The notes under the pieces are model-generated. The model saw only the letters and a list, made by a program, of their open reading frames with translations. It was not told the DNA's origin and searched no databases. A stretch of DNA of 64,000 bases from Bacteroidales bacterium (lineage in GTDB: Bacteria; Bacteroidota; Bacteroidia; Bacteroidales; UBA932). Shown piece after piece: positions 21,948 to 29,870 of this stretch. The stretch is taken from assembly GCA_017627955.1 (NCBI GenBank), contig JAGAFU010000055.1:1-64000 (forward strand), read 5' to 3'. Position 1 is the first letter of the stretch. Every line of letters begins with the position of its first letter. Position numbers and translations under genes: made by a program.

Positions 21948-23255
21948 TTAGATAATATTGATAATGAAGTAGTTCTTCTTACCTTTCTGGGCAAGGATAT
22001 ATTTCCCGTCCACAATGTCATTCTCCGATATCTGATACTCGATGTCAGTGACCTTATCCTTGTTGATAGACACTCCGTTACCGATAATCATTTTCTTAGC
22101 CTCAGTTTTTGAAGGGAAAACTTCGGTATAACCATTTGCTGTACTACCGGAAAGAAAAGTCACAACATCACAAGGAAGCTTCTGTTTAGAAACATCGAAA
22201 GTCGGAACACCGGCGAAAACCGCCAGGAAAGTCTTCTCGTCAAGCTTGCGGAGCTCGTCGGAAGTGGAGTTGCCGAAAAGCATCTTGGAAGCGGAGACGG
22301 CGTTCTCATATTCAGGAGCCCCGTGAATTGTCGTGGTGATCTCCTTCGCTAGGAGCTGCTGGAGGGTCCTGCGTCCAGGATCGGCACGATGCTCGGCGAT
22401 AGCGGCGTCAATGGTCTCCTTATCCAGCATCGTGAATATCTTGATGTACCTCTCTGCGTCCTCATCGCTGACATTGAGCCAGAACTGGTAGAACTCGTAG
22501 GGGGAGGTCTTATCAGGGTCGAGCCAGATGTTACCCTTCTCGGTCTTTCCGAACTTGGTGCCGTCGGCCTTCTTCACGAGAGGGCAGGTGAGGGCGAAAG
22601 CGTCGGTCTTGCCGAGGATCCTGCGGATAAGCTCCGTACCGGTGGTGATGTTGCCCCACTGGTCGCCTCCTCCAAGCTGGAGGCGGCAGCCCTTGTGCTC
22701 ATAGAGCCAGAGATAGTCATATCCCTGAAGCAGCTGGTAGCTGAACTCGGTGAAGGACATGCCTTCGCGGGACTCGTCGGAAAGACGCTTCTTGACGGAA
22801 TCCTTCGCCATCATGTAGTTGACTGTGATATGCTTTCCGATGTCGCGGATGAAATTGAGAAAGGAATATCCCTTCATCCACTCATAGTTGTTGACAAGCT
22901 CGGCCTTGTTCGGCGCGTCTGAATCGAAGTCCAGGATCTTGGAGAGCTGGGCGCGGATTCCCTCGATGTTGTGCTTAAGAGTCTCCTCATCAAGGAGTTT
23001 GCGCTCCTGGGATTTCATCGATGGGTCGCCGATCATGCCCGTGGCACCACCAATGAGGGCGATAGGCTTATGCCCACACTGCTGGAAGTGCTTCAGGATC
23101 ATTATGCTGACAAGGTGACCGATGTGCAGGGAATCAGCTGTCGGGTCGATTCCGACGTATGCCGCCTGCGGACCTTCCATGAGTTTCTCCTCTGTCCCGG
23201 GCATGATGTCCTGGATCATGCCTCTCCACTTAAGTTCCTCTACGAAATTCTTCAT
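21948..23255 (-). CDS. tyrS: Tyrosyl-tRNA synthetase
   Basis: This 435-aa class I synthetase charges tRNA-Tyr. The HIGH motif is in [20 protein letters not shown] (about 36-55), tyrosine-site residues are in [13 protein letters not shown] and [12 protein letters not shown], and the KMSKS-type loop reads [11 protein letters not shown]-terminal S4-like RNA-binding domain follows (ending [15 protein letters not shown]). It leads a two-gene operon with rbfA and has a perfect -7 element back to back with that of tpiA. Confidence 0.97.
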   Translation of the reverse strand: MKNFVEELKWRGMIQDIMPGTEEKLMEGPQAAYVGIDPTADSLHIGHLVSIMILKHFQQCGHKPIALIGGATGMIGDPSMKSQERKLLDEETLKHNIEGIRAQLSKILDFDSDAPNKAELVNNYEWMKGYSFLNFIRDIGKHITVNYMMAKDSVKKRLSDESREGMSFTEFSYQLLQGYDYLWLYEHKGCRLQLGGGDQWGNITTGTELIRRILGKTDAFALTCPLVKKADGTKFGKTEKGNIWLDPDKTSPYEFYQFWLNVSDEDAERYIKIFTMLDKETIDAAIAEHRADPGRRTLQQLLAKEITTTIHGAPEYENAVSASKMLFGNSTSDELRKLDEKTFLAVFAGVPTFDVSKQKLPCDVVTFLSGSTANGYTEVFPSKTEAKKMIIGNGVSINKDKVTDIEYQISENDIVDGKYILAQKGKKNYFIINII

Positions 23256-23304
23256 CTTATTATGCTATGTTATCTTTTTATTCTTTAAATCTCGCGAATT
23301 TAGG

Positions 23305-23323
23305 CAAAAATAAGTTAAATTTG
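23305..23323. promoter_or_regulatory. Back-to-back -7 elements of tyrS and tpiA
   Basis: The minus-strand TATTTTTG at 23305-23312 (for tyrS) and the plus-strand TAAATTTG at 23316-23323 (for tpiA) both match TAnnTTTG and are separated by three bases. Each polymerase would therefore use the other promoter's leader as its upstream region. Confidence 0.55.
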
Positions 23324-23365
23324 TAGGCTATTACGAAATTAACAATTTAAAGTATATCAAAGAAC

Positions 23366-24121
23366 ATGAGAAAGAAAATCGTCGCCGGTAACTGGAAGAT
23401 GAACACCAACCTCCAGGAAGGCATTGAACTCGCCAAGGCTGTAGCCGCCAAATCAGTTGAGACTCCCGAGAATGTCGGTCTTATCGTGGCCGCTCCTTTC
23501 ACCCACCTCCGCGCTGTCGCCGAGGCTGTCAAGGGCTCTAAGGTTGAGGTCTCCGCGCAGAACTGCGCTGACCATGAGAAGGGCGCTTACACTGGTGAGG
23601 TCTCTGTCGGCATGCTGACTTCCGTCGGTTGCCAGTGGACCATCCTTGGCCACTCAGAGAGAAGGCAGTACTATGGTGAGACTGACGAGAAACTTGTCGA
23701 GAAGGTCAAGCTCGCCCTTGGCGCCGGTCTTGGTGTCATCCTTTGTGTCGGTGAGAACCTCGATGAGAGGGAGGCCGGAAAGCACTTCGATGTCGTGAAG
23801 ACCCAGATCGAGAACGTCCTGTACAACTTCACAGCTGAGGACATGGCCAAGATCATCGTCGCCTACGAGCCCGTCTGGGCCATCGGTACCGGAAAGACCG
23901 CCACTGCCGAGCAGGCTGAGGAAATCCACGCTTGCATCCGCAAGGTCCTTTGCGCCAAGTTTGGAGAGACTGTCGCCGAAGACACCACCATCCTCTACGG
24001 TGGAAGCTGCAAGCCTTCCAACGCCAAGGAGCTCTTCGCCCAGAAGGACATCGACGGTGGACTGATCGGTGGCGCCGCCCTCAAGGCCGACGACTTCATC
24101 GCCATCGCCCAGAGCTATTAA
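23366..24121 (+). CDS. tpiA: Triosephosphate isomerase
   Basis: This 251-aa TIM-barrel enzyme interconverts dihydroxyacetone phosphate and glyceraldehyde 3-phosphate in glycolysis. The N-terminal [14 protein letters not shown] carries the catalytic Asn-Lys, [14 protein letters not shown] carries the electrophilic His, and [15 protein letters not shown] carries the catalytic Glu and loop 6. The phosphate-binding [10 protein letters not shown] and GGLIGGAAL are present. Codon use is strongly biased to C- and G-ending codons, as expected of a highly expressed gene. It is monocistronic with a strong terminator. Confidence 0.98.
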   Translation: MRKKIVAGNWKMNTNLQEGIELAKAVAAKSVETPENVGLIVAAPFTHLRAVAEAVKGSKVEVSAQNCADHEKGAYTGEVSVGMLTSVGCQWTILGHSERRQYYGETDEKLVEKVKLALGAGLGVILCVGENLDEREAGKHFDVVKTQIENVLYNFTAEDMAKIIVAYEPVWAIGTGKTATAEQAEEIHACIRKVLCAKFGETVAEDTTILYGGSCKPSNAKELFAQKDIDGGLIGGAALKADDFIAIAQSY

Positions 24122-24157
24122 TCCGTTTCGGAAATATCTGATAGTTAAGCAAATATG

Positions 24158-24193
24158 AAAAACGCGTAGCTAAATAGGCTACGCGTTTTTTGT
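24158..24193 (+). terminator. Rho-independent terminator of tpiA
   Basis: A perfect 13-bp stem (24158-24170 with 24178-24190; core AACGCGTAGC/GCTACGCGTT) encloses a 7-base loop and ends in a T run. The A run on the other side allows it to stop the convergent lipoprotein operon as well. Confidence 0.9.
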
Positions 24194-24221
24194 TAAGTGT
24201 TAACTACCAAATAGTTATGAT

Positions 24222-24638
24222 TTACTTAAGAATACGTACAGTGACGCCTACGGGGTTCTTTTTGTCTCCGCACCAGAGCCAGTAAGTGTCGCCCTGGGCT
24301 TTGGCGACCTCGAACTTGCCCTTGGCTGATTGCGTGGAACTGCCGGAAGACCAGGTGACTGTCGCCTCCAGCTTCTGTCCGGTGGATGATGGGATGGCTG
24401 CGCAGGTGACTATGTAGTAATTCTTCATCGAATCGTCGAAAACCCGAAATTCCCTGGCGGAAGGATTGTAGCCAAGCTGCCAAGTCAAAGGGTCATATTT
24501 ATGGATAACGCTCCCGGCCACATTGAGTTCCATGCCGGTTCCGCCGACCCACAGGCTATCCGGCTCCAGTGTCCTTGAGCATGAACAAATCGCCAGGGCC
24601 GCGGCCAATATCTGGAGTAGTCTTATTAAAGTCTTCAT
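24222..24638 (-). CDS. Small lipoprotein of unknown function
   Basis: This 138-aa protein begins with a lipoprotein signal (LLQILAAALAICSCS). The rest is beta-rich and has repeated Trp/Gly-containing strands (DSLWVGGTGMELNV, YWLWCGDKKNPVGVTVRILK). I do not recognise a family. The start overlaps the stop of the upstream M6 protease gene by one base (TAATG), so the two are cotranscribed and may act together in the envelope. Confidence 0.7.
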   Translation of the reverse strand: MKTLIRLLQILAAALAICSCSRTLEPDSLWVGGTGMELNVAGSVIHKYDPLTWQLGYNPSAREFRVFDDSMKNYYIVTCAAIPSSTGQKLEATVTWSSGSSTQSAKGKFEVAKAQGDTYWLWCGDKKNPVGVTVRILK

Positions 24639-26770
24639 TATTGGATAGTTATCTCTTTTGATAATATTTCTTGTGATCCGTCAGAATGACGAATGGTGGC
24701 CTTGAGCGTCCCGGACCTGTCAGGGTGGAAATAGCCGCTTCCGTCTGTCTGGACAGAAACCCCGTCATAGCTCCAGCTTACTTTCTCCCCGATGGCATTG
24801 AATACTCTCAGAGGAAGTCCCACGCCCTTGGGAAATTTTCCACCGGTCCTGGATGAGGCGAGGTATTCAAGATAAATGTATGGCCTGCCACCTGTCTGCG
24901 CGGCCTTTGTCAAGAAGTCGAGGGCGACTTTCTCCCCGGAAACCCCTGACCGTTGGAAGGCTATGTTCACGCTATAAGCCGTGGTAGGGGAGAGACCTTC
25001 CAGGGTAACCGAATATTTGCCTTTCTCATACGGGGAGACTGTCACGTCAGTAAGGCTTCCGGATGATTTCCCCCATGAGACAACCGCCTCGCCATCATAT
25101 CCCTCCACATCTGAGGACCAAGTCAGTATGGCGGCGTCTTGATAAACTTCCATTGAAGGGTCGATCGCTTTTGGAACTATTTCGTCGCTGTTGTAGACGG
25201 TGAAAGTCACATTGTCCCCCGACCGGGTTATTCCCGAGATGGCAAACGGGGATTCCGTGCCGTCGTTGAACTTGAAAGCGGGACGCGAATTGGGCGAGAA
25301 GGAGTTGATAGTCTTGAAAGGGAAAAACGCTTGCCTGACGTCGATGGCGTCATTGGAGCTCTCGATCATGTCCGCGCACTCATGGTCGGGGTTGCAGTTG
25401 ATCTCGTTGTTCTGCCACCGGTATTCCGCCGTCACTACCTTGCTGGCTTCGTCAGAAAATCCGGCCTCATGTCCGCTCATGTCGACATGGTAGATCACAA
25501 GTCCTTCGCCTCCGATGAAGGCGTCCCAGCCTTTCCTGGCCCTGCATTCGAAAAGGAAGAACTCGTTCGGTTCCTGGGGATTCTCGAGGATGATGTAGCG
25601 CCCGTTCTCGGAGACAGGCTCGAGTGTGACTTTCCCGAGTTTCATTTCCTCGGGCTTTCCTATTCCCAGTATTTCCCTGTCCAAAGCATTGAAAGAGGGG
25701 GGAGTGCGTCCGGCATCGTTGAAGTTCCCCCCATCCATCAGCGCCGTGATCTCCCACATGCCATTGGCCATTCCTCCGCTCTTCTCCTCATCCGTGTCGT
25801 AATAGTCATCCAAGCCGAGCACGTGGCTGTACTCGTGACAGAATGTCCCTATCGAGCACAATCCCCAGACGAGTTGACCTGAGCTTTTCTGGCTTTGGAC
25901 CGTCAGCTCGGTGGACAGGGCATAGGTGAAAACACGTTTCCCGTCCAGGACGAGGTCAGACACGATCCATTGATGCGGCCACATATAATCAGAATCGGCG
26001 CCCTCGGCCTCACTTTTACCGGCGACAATCACGAACACATTGTCCACAACCCCGTCCCCGTCATCATCGAAGATCGAGAAATCAATCATGGGATCCGACA
26101 GGAGACATGCCTCTTTTACAAGCTCTTGGGGATGCATGTCCTCGCCCGCGACATCGTCATCGTTCTTCCCATAGTAATCGTGGTTTTTTGACAAGGTGAC
26201 GATCGGTCCTATGGTGAAATCGAATTCGTACTGCCCCTGGAATTGGTCATTGAAGTAGTCCAGGACGCTTTTGTTCCCTTCTTTTTTGATGAGATTCTCG
26301 AAATCTGTCCGCCTGGTCTCACCTCCTGTGAAACTCAAGTCCGGGAACTGGGCCAGTAAGACCACGCAGTGCTTTTTGACAGGTGTGGTGGCTCTGGTGG
26401 ACATACGGGGCCTCCGTACGCCCTGATGGTTTCCTCTTGACCTGGTCGCTCTGGCTCTGATGGTTATCCACGGGATAGCGAGGCTTTTATCCAGAGTCGC
26501 TGAAGGAGTCTTGGCTCCAACCCTATAGCCGGAACTTACCCTTGAGCCGTCCGGCCTGAAGGTGGCGTAACAGTAATATCCGTCCGCCCCTTTGACAACG
26601 GCGTGCCCTTCAGCTGTGGTGAGGACCTTGAGGAACTCGTCACCTTTCAGGCGAGCCGTAAATGATGTCCCGTCGGGCTGATACATCAGGAAAGTGCCCT
26701 TCCTGGGAGCGGATCCCCGGGCGAGGACACATAAGAGAATAGACAGTGTGACTATTAAATACCTTCTCAT
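24638..26770 (-). CDS. Secreted M6-family metalloprotease
   Basis: I use the ATG of MRRYLIVTLSILLCVLARG (710 aa), because the longer frame starts inside the terminator of the upstream gene. After the signal peptide and a propeptide-like part, the catalytic domain (about 125-480) has the zinc motif FCHEYSHVLGLDDYYD, characteristic of immune-inhibitor-A-like (M6) peptidases, and DDDGDGVVDNVFVIVAG, a Ca-binding-like loop. The C-terminal part (about 540-710) has a fibronectin type III-like and an Ig-like domain. The substrate is unknown. There is no convincing -7 box between the terminator and the start. Confidence 0.9.
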   Translation of the reverse strand: MRRYLIVTLSILLCVLARGSAPRKGTFLMYQPDGTSFTARLKGDEFLKVLTTAEGHAVVKGADGYYCYATFRPDGSRVSSGYRVGAKTPSATLDKSLAIPWITIRARATRSRGNHQGVRRPRMSTRATTPVKKHCVVLLAQFPDLSFTGGETRRTDFENLIKKEGNKSVLDYFNDQFQGQYEFDFTIGPIVTLSKNHDYYGKNDDDVAGEDMHPQELVKEACLLSDPMIDFSIFDDDGDGVVDNVFVIVAGKSEAEGADSDYMWPHQWIVSDLVLDGKRVFTYALSTELTVQSQKSSGQLVWGLCSIGTFCHEYSHVLGLDDYYDTDEEKSGGMANGMWEITALMDGGNFNDAGRTPPSFNALDREILGIGKPEEMKLGKVTLEPVSENGRYIILENPQEPNEFFLFECRARKGWDAFIGGEGLVIYHVDMSGHEAGFSDEASKVVTAEYRWQNNEINCNPDHECADMIESSNDAIDVRQAFFPFKTINSFSPNSRPAFKFNDGTESPFAISGITRSGDNVTFTVYNSDEIVPKAIDPSMEVYQDAAILTWSSDVEGYDGEAVVSWGKSSGSLTDVTVSPYEKGKYSVTLEGLSPTTAYSVNIAFQRSGVSGEKVALDFLTKAAQTGGRPYIYLEYLASSRTGGKFPKGVGLPLRVFNAIGEKVSWSYDGVSVQTDGSGYFHPDRSGTLKATIRHSDGSQEILSKEITIQ

Positions 26771-26775
26771 CAATG

Positions 26776-26805
26776 AAAAAGCGGCCGCCAAGATGGTAGC
26801 CGCTT
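26776..26805 (-). terminator. Rho-independent terminator of the histone-like gene
   Basis: On the minus strand AAGCGGC and GCCGCTT form a 7-bp stem around a 13-base loop, followed by a T run. The hairpin ends six bases before the M6 protease start codon. Confidence 0.75.
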
Positions 26806-26824
26806 GTAATTAGTTAGTAATAAA

Positions 26825-27001
26825 TTACTTCTTGGCCTCGGTGACGGAAACTTTCCTGAATTCCTTGAGATCCTTCATAAGATCAAGAGCGGCCTTGCGG
26901 GCACGGGCGCCAGCAGCCTTGTTTCCCTTTTCAACCTGAGCGTCAGCGTTCACGACGAAAGCTTCGATCTCTGCCTTGATTTGTGCGACAAGTTTTTCCA
27001 T
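26825..27001 (-). CDS. Histone H1-like protein (Hc1 family)
   Basis: This short gene encodes 58 residues beginning MEKLVAQIKAEIEAFVVNAD and containing QVEKGNKAAGARARKAAL and LKEFRKVSVTEAKK. That sequence is the small Hc1-type histone-like protein widespread in Bacteroidales, rich in Lys/Ala and predicted to be largely helical. It is thought to bind and compact DNA, by analogy with chlamydial Hc1. The gene stands alone with a terminator behind it. Confidence 0.88.
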   Translation of the reverse strand: MEKLVAQIKAEIEAFVVNADAQVEKGNKAAGARARKAALDLMKDLKEFRKVSVTEAKK

Positions 27002-27123
27002 TTTTTGAATATTTTTTAGTGAGTTGTTGATATATAATGCTTTGTATTATGCTACTAATTCACACTTTGCACGCAATTTATGTAAAAAAATGGAATAAAC
27101 AAACAAAAAAATAAAAAAAGCCA

Positions 27124-27690
27124 TCATCGCTTAGTGTTCAAGAAGTTCATCGCGCGATCAGGACCTATTGTCGAATAGCTCTTGATTCCTTCGATGACTT
27201 TCTCGCAGAGGGCGGGAATCATGTCTTTTTGCTCATCAGTGAAAGACCCCAGCACATAGTCGACCTGGCGGCCAGGTGCAAAATCGTTACCGACGCCGAT
27301 CCGGATTCTTGTCCACGCCGTTGTCCCCAGGCGGTACTCAATGTCTCTCAATCCGTTATGCCCTCCGTCGCTGCCGTTTTTACGCATTCTGACCGTTCCG
27401 AAAGGAAGATTGATGTCATCACAGACCACCACGAGGTTCTCCATCGGGAGTTTAAGCTTGTCCATCCAGTACCTGACGGCATTGCCGCTCAGGTTCATGT
27501 AGGTCGAGGGCTTGAGGAGATAAAACTTCCTGCCTTTGAAAGACACCTCGGCCACATCTCCGTACCGCTGGGTATTGAAAGTAGTGTTGGATGCCTCAGA
27601 CCAGGCATCCAACACCATGAAACCTATGTTATGTCTGGTAGAAGCGTATTCAGCGCCAATGTTACCAAGGCCGGCGACGAGATAGTTCAT
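27124..27690 (-). CDS. pth: Peptidyl-tRNA hydrolase
   Basis: This 188-aa enzyme frees tRNA from prematurely released peptides. Family segments seen are YLVAGLGNIGAEYASTRHNI with the catalytic His, LLKPSTYMNLSGNAV, VVVCDDINLPFGTVRMRKNG with the catalytic Asp, and GGHNGLRDIEYRLGT. The frame is open further upstream, but family alignment and the overlap with rplY support the internal ATG of MNYLVAGLGN. It lies 25 bases after rplY, as in many bacteria. Confidence 0.95.
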   Translation of the reverse strand: MNYLVAGLGNIGAEYASTRHNIGFMVLDAWSEASNTTFNTQRYGDVAEVSFKGRKFYLLKPSTYMNLSGNAVRYWMDKLKLPMENLVVVCDDINLPFGTVRMRKNGSDGGHNGLRDIEYRLGTTAWTRIRIGVGNDFAPGRQVDYVLGSFTDEQKDMIPALCEKVIEGIKSYSTIGPDRAMNFLNTKR

Positions 27691-27715
27691 ACCAGAGTCA
27701 GCTTCAGGCCGCTTC

Positions 27716-28321
27716 TTACTCAGCAGCTCCCTCAGCGCCCTCAGCACCTTCATCGGCTACCTGTGCGGACATGTTGCGGGTCGCCTTGACGGTGCAGATG
27801 ATGGTGTCCTTAGGGGAGACCACGCTGACACCTTCAAGTTTGATGTCACCAGCGACAAAACGCTTCTCGATGTCGAGAGGAGTCACGTCGATGTTGATGT
27901 TGTCAGGAAGATCCTTCATAAGGGCGCAGATCTTGACAGACCTGGAGACGAGAACGAATTTACCACCTTTCTGGACTCCGACAGGGTGTCCGCTCACGGT
28001 GATAGGAACCTTGATGGCGATCGGCTTGTCCTCGGAGACAGCAAGGAAATCGACATGGAGGCAGTTGTCCTTGACAGGGTGGAACTGAAGCTCATGGACC
28101 ACGGCGGTGTAGGCCTTGCCGTTGTCAAGCTTGATGTCGATGATGAAGGAGGCGGGTGTGTTGGTTATACCCTGGAGATCCTTGTCAGTGACGGTGAAAA
28201 GGACATTCTCCATGCCCTGGCCATAAAGGTTGCAAGGGACAAGACCCTGCTTGCGGATGGCTTTGATGACGGCCTTGTTGCCGACCTCGCGGACTTTGCC
28301 GCTCAACTCAAAATGCTTCAT
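27716..28321 (-). CDS. rplY: 50S ribosomal protein L25 (general stress protein Ctc type)
   Basis: This 201-aa protein binds 5S rRNA. It has the L25 N-terminal domain (ALIRKQGLVPCNLYG-like VIKAIRKQGLVPCNLYGQG) and the longer C-terminal TL5/Ctc beta domain (about 95-185), then an acidic alanine-rich tail (EGAEGAEGAAE). It is followed by pth. Its leader of about 80 bases contains two hairpins. Confidence 0.93.
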   Translation of the reverse strand: MKHFELSGKVREVGNKAVIKAIRKQGLVPCNLYGQGMENVLFTVTDKDLQGITNTPASFIIDIKLDNGKAYTAVVHELQFHPVKDNCLHVDFLAVSEDKPIAIKVPITVSGHPVGVQKGGKFVLVSRSVKICALMKDLPDNINIDVTPLDIEKRFVAGDIKLEGVSVVSPKDTIICTVKATRNMSAQVADEGAEGAEGAAE

Positions 28322-28349
28322 TGTACTTTATTAAAATGTGTTACTCAAC

Positions 28350-28415
28350 CCCGGATGGGCCGGGGCCCCATTGCACCAAAAACGCCCTACGCGTTTTTAA
28401 GCGGCCGCAAAGATA
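28350..28415 (-). promoter_or_regulatory. rplY promoter and leader with two hairpins
   Basis: The minus strand has a perfect -7 element TATCTTTG at 28408-28415. Just downstream, within the expected leader, are a hairpin with AAAAACGC/GCGTTTTT arms at 28378-28397 and a CCCCGG/CCGGGG inverted repeat at 28350-28366. The first hairpin may be the terminator of the upstream clostripain gene, an attenuator for rplY, or both. Confidence 0.5.
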
Positions 28416-28438
28416 GTGATTAATTATTTAAGACGCAA

Positions 28439-29797
28439 TTATTTTACCAGCCCGACAGCCTTGTTCCAAGGCTCCTCCTTATAGTAAGAGTCCAGAAGGG
28501 CTGTGCCGGCGCATGGAAGGTACATGCTCAGTCCGGAGTAGTTCTTGATCTCGAAGGTGCTGATGAAAGAAGGAGTCGCGGCTTTGTAGACAATGCAGCG
28601 GTCCATCGCGCTCTTCAAGGTGGCGAGATCCTCGGCGGAGACTCCGCTCTTCTCGAAGATGTCCACAAGGTCGTAAAAATAGTGCCTGTTCTGCCTGAAA
28701 TAGCCTTGGATCTGGTTGTAGGGGGCGTTCCGGATCTGCTCAGGATACTTTGAGATCAGTGTGGCGCAAGCAGTGGCGATGTCATCAAGGCCTTCTGTCT
28801 TAACGAGGGTGACAGTCGAGGAGCGATAGTCTCCGTTTAACTTGTCATACCTTTCGAAAGAATGCTTGTAGAGTCCGGTGAGATCTGGGGAACCACCATT
28901 GAACAGGAAACCGGTAATGGCCGCATAGCTGTACATTCCGGCGGCGAGCACTTCGGCGGGAGAGACCCCGAGATAGTCCGCCTTGTCCTTCAAGGCGTAG
29001 GCGACTTCTATGCCTCCGCTGAAGCACATGTCGAACAGGAGGTAATCAAGGTGGAAAGGAATCCCCTCGGTGAACTCGGAGACGCTCATCTCCTCGTCGC
29101 CAGTGGACATCTTGTCCTGACCTATACTTCTGACCATGAACGCGTAAGGATCATCAGTCTCCATCGATCCTTCCGGGATGTCAAGATACTTGCCCGGGCT
29201 GGAGAGTTTCTTGCTGCTTTTCCTGTGACTCGTCTCGAACTCCCGGGGATTGTTATAATATCCTTTCGGCAGCCATCCTGATCCGTGAGACGAATAGACC
29301 ATTCCGTAGCCTTTGGCCGGGAATGACTCCTTGACAAACTGAAGCACTTCCCTCATGGTCTTGCCGGAAGCCGCTACGGTGGATGGGCTGTAGGTCTTCA
29401 ATGTGTCAGAGACAATCTCGCCTTCCGAGTTCGTGTATATTCGCCGGAGATAAGAAGGGACATCCTTGTAGTTGAGATTCTTGGCCAGTTTGGAGAACAC
29501 CAGGAGGACATCGTCGTGTCTTCCGCCTCCAGGGATTTTCCCTTGCGGCAGGTCTGTTTCCATGTTGATCTGGATATAGTCGTACAGGGAATTGAAACCG
29601 CATTCGTAGAACAGGAGCACATTTCTGGTCTCTTCCATGGGTTTGCGGCTCCCTCTCGGGGTATATTGGATGCCCTCTTCGTCACCGCTGATGCCGATGT
29701 CCGGGTCTTTCTTGTCGCAAAACGACAAAACAAGGGCGGCTGATAAAATAGCCACCAGGCGAGGGATCGAGTGCAAGAATTGGTTGTTCAGGCGCAT
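28439..29797 (-). CDS. Clostripain-family (C11) cysteine peptidase, lipoprotein
   Basis: This 452-aa protein has a lipoprotein signal (LVAILSAALVLSFC, Cys 27). The caspase-like catalytic pair is visible: His in YGMVYSSHGSGWLPKGYY (about 172) and Cys in LLFDMCFSGGIEVAYALKDK (about 258). C11 enzymes cleave after Arg or Lys, and Bacteroidetes versions often sit on the cell surface. The substrate here is unknown. It is transcribed from a perfect -7 element divergent from the DPP III gene. Confidence 0.88.
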   Translation of the reverse strand: MRLNNQFLHSIPRLVAILSAALVLSFCDKKDPDIGISGDEEGIQYTPRGSRKPMEETRNVLLFYECGFNSLYDYIQINMETDLPQGKIPGGGRHDDVLLVFSKLAKNLNYKDVPSYLRRIYTNSEGEIVSDTLKTYSPSTVAASGKTMREVLQFVKESFPAKGYGMVYSSHGSGWLPKGYYNNPREFETSHRKSSKKLSSPGKYLDIPEGSMETDDPYAFMVRSIGQDKMSTGDEEMSVSEFTEGIPFHLDYLLFDMCFSGGIEVAYALKDKADYLGVSPAEVLAAGMYSYAAITGFLFNGGSPDLTGLYKHSFERYDKLNGDYRSSTVTLVKTEGLDDIATACATLISKYPEQIRNAPYNQIQGYFRQNRHYFYDLVDIFEKSGVSAEDLATLKSAMDRCIVYKAATPSFISTFEIKNYSGLSMYLPCAGTALLDSYYKEEPWNKAVGLVK

Positions 29798-29827
29798 AAT
29801 CTCCTTATCGTTGTTGTTCCTAAATCA

Positions 29828-29866
29828 CAAATATAATAAATAATTCCTCGATATCGCGTATCTTTA
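29828..29866. promoter_or_regulatory. Divergent promoters of C11 peptidase and DPP III
   Basis: The minus strand has TATATTTG at 29828-29835 for the C11 gene. The plus strand has TATCTTTA at 29859-29866 (one mismatch), only four bases before the DPP III start codon. Confidence 0.5.
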
Positions 29867-29870
29867 CGTC

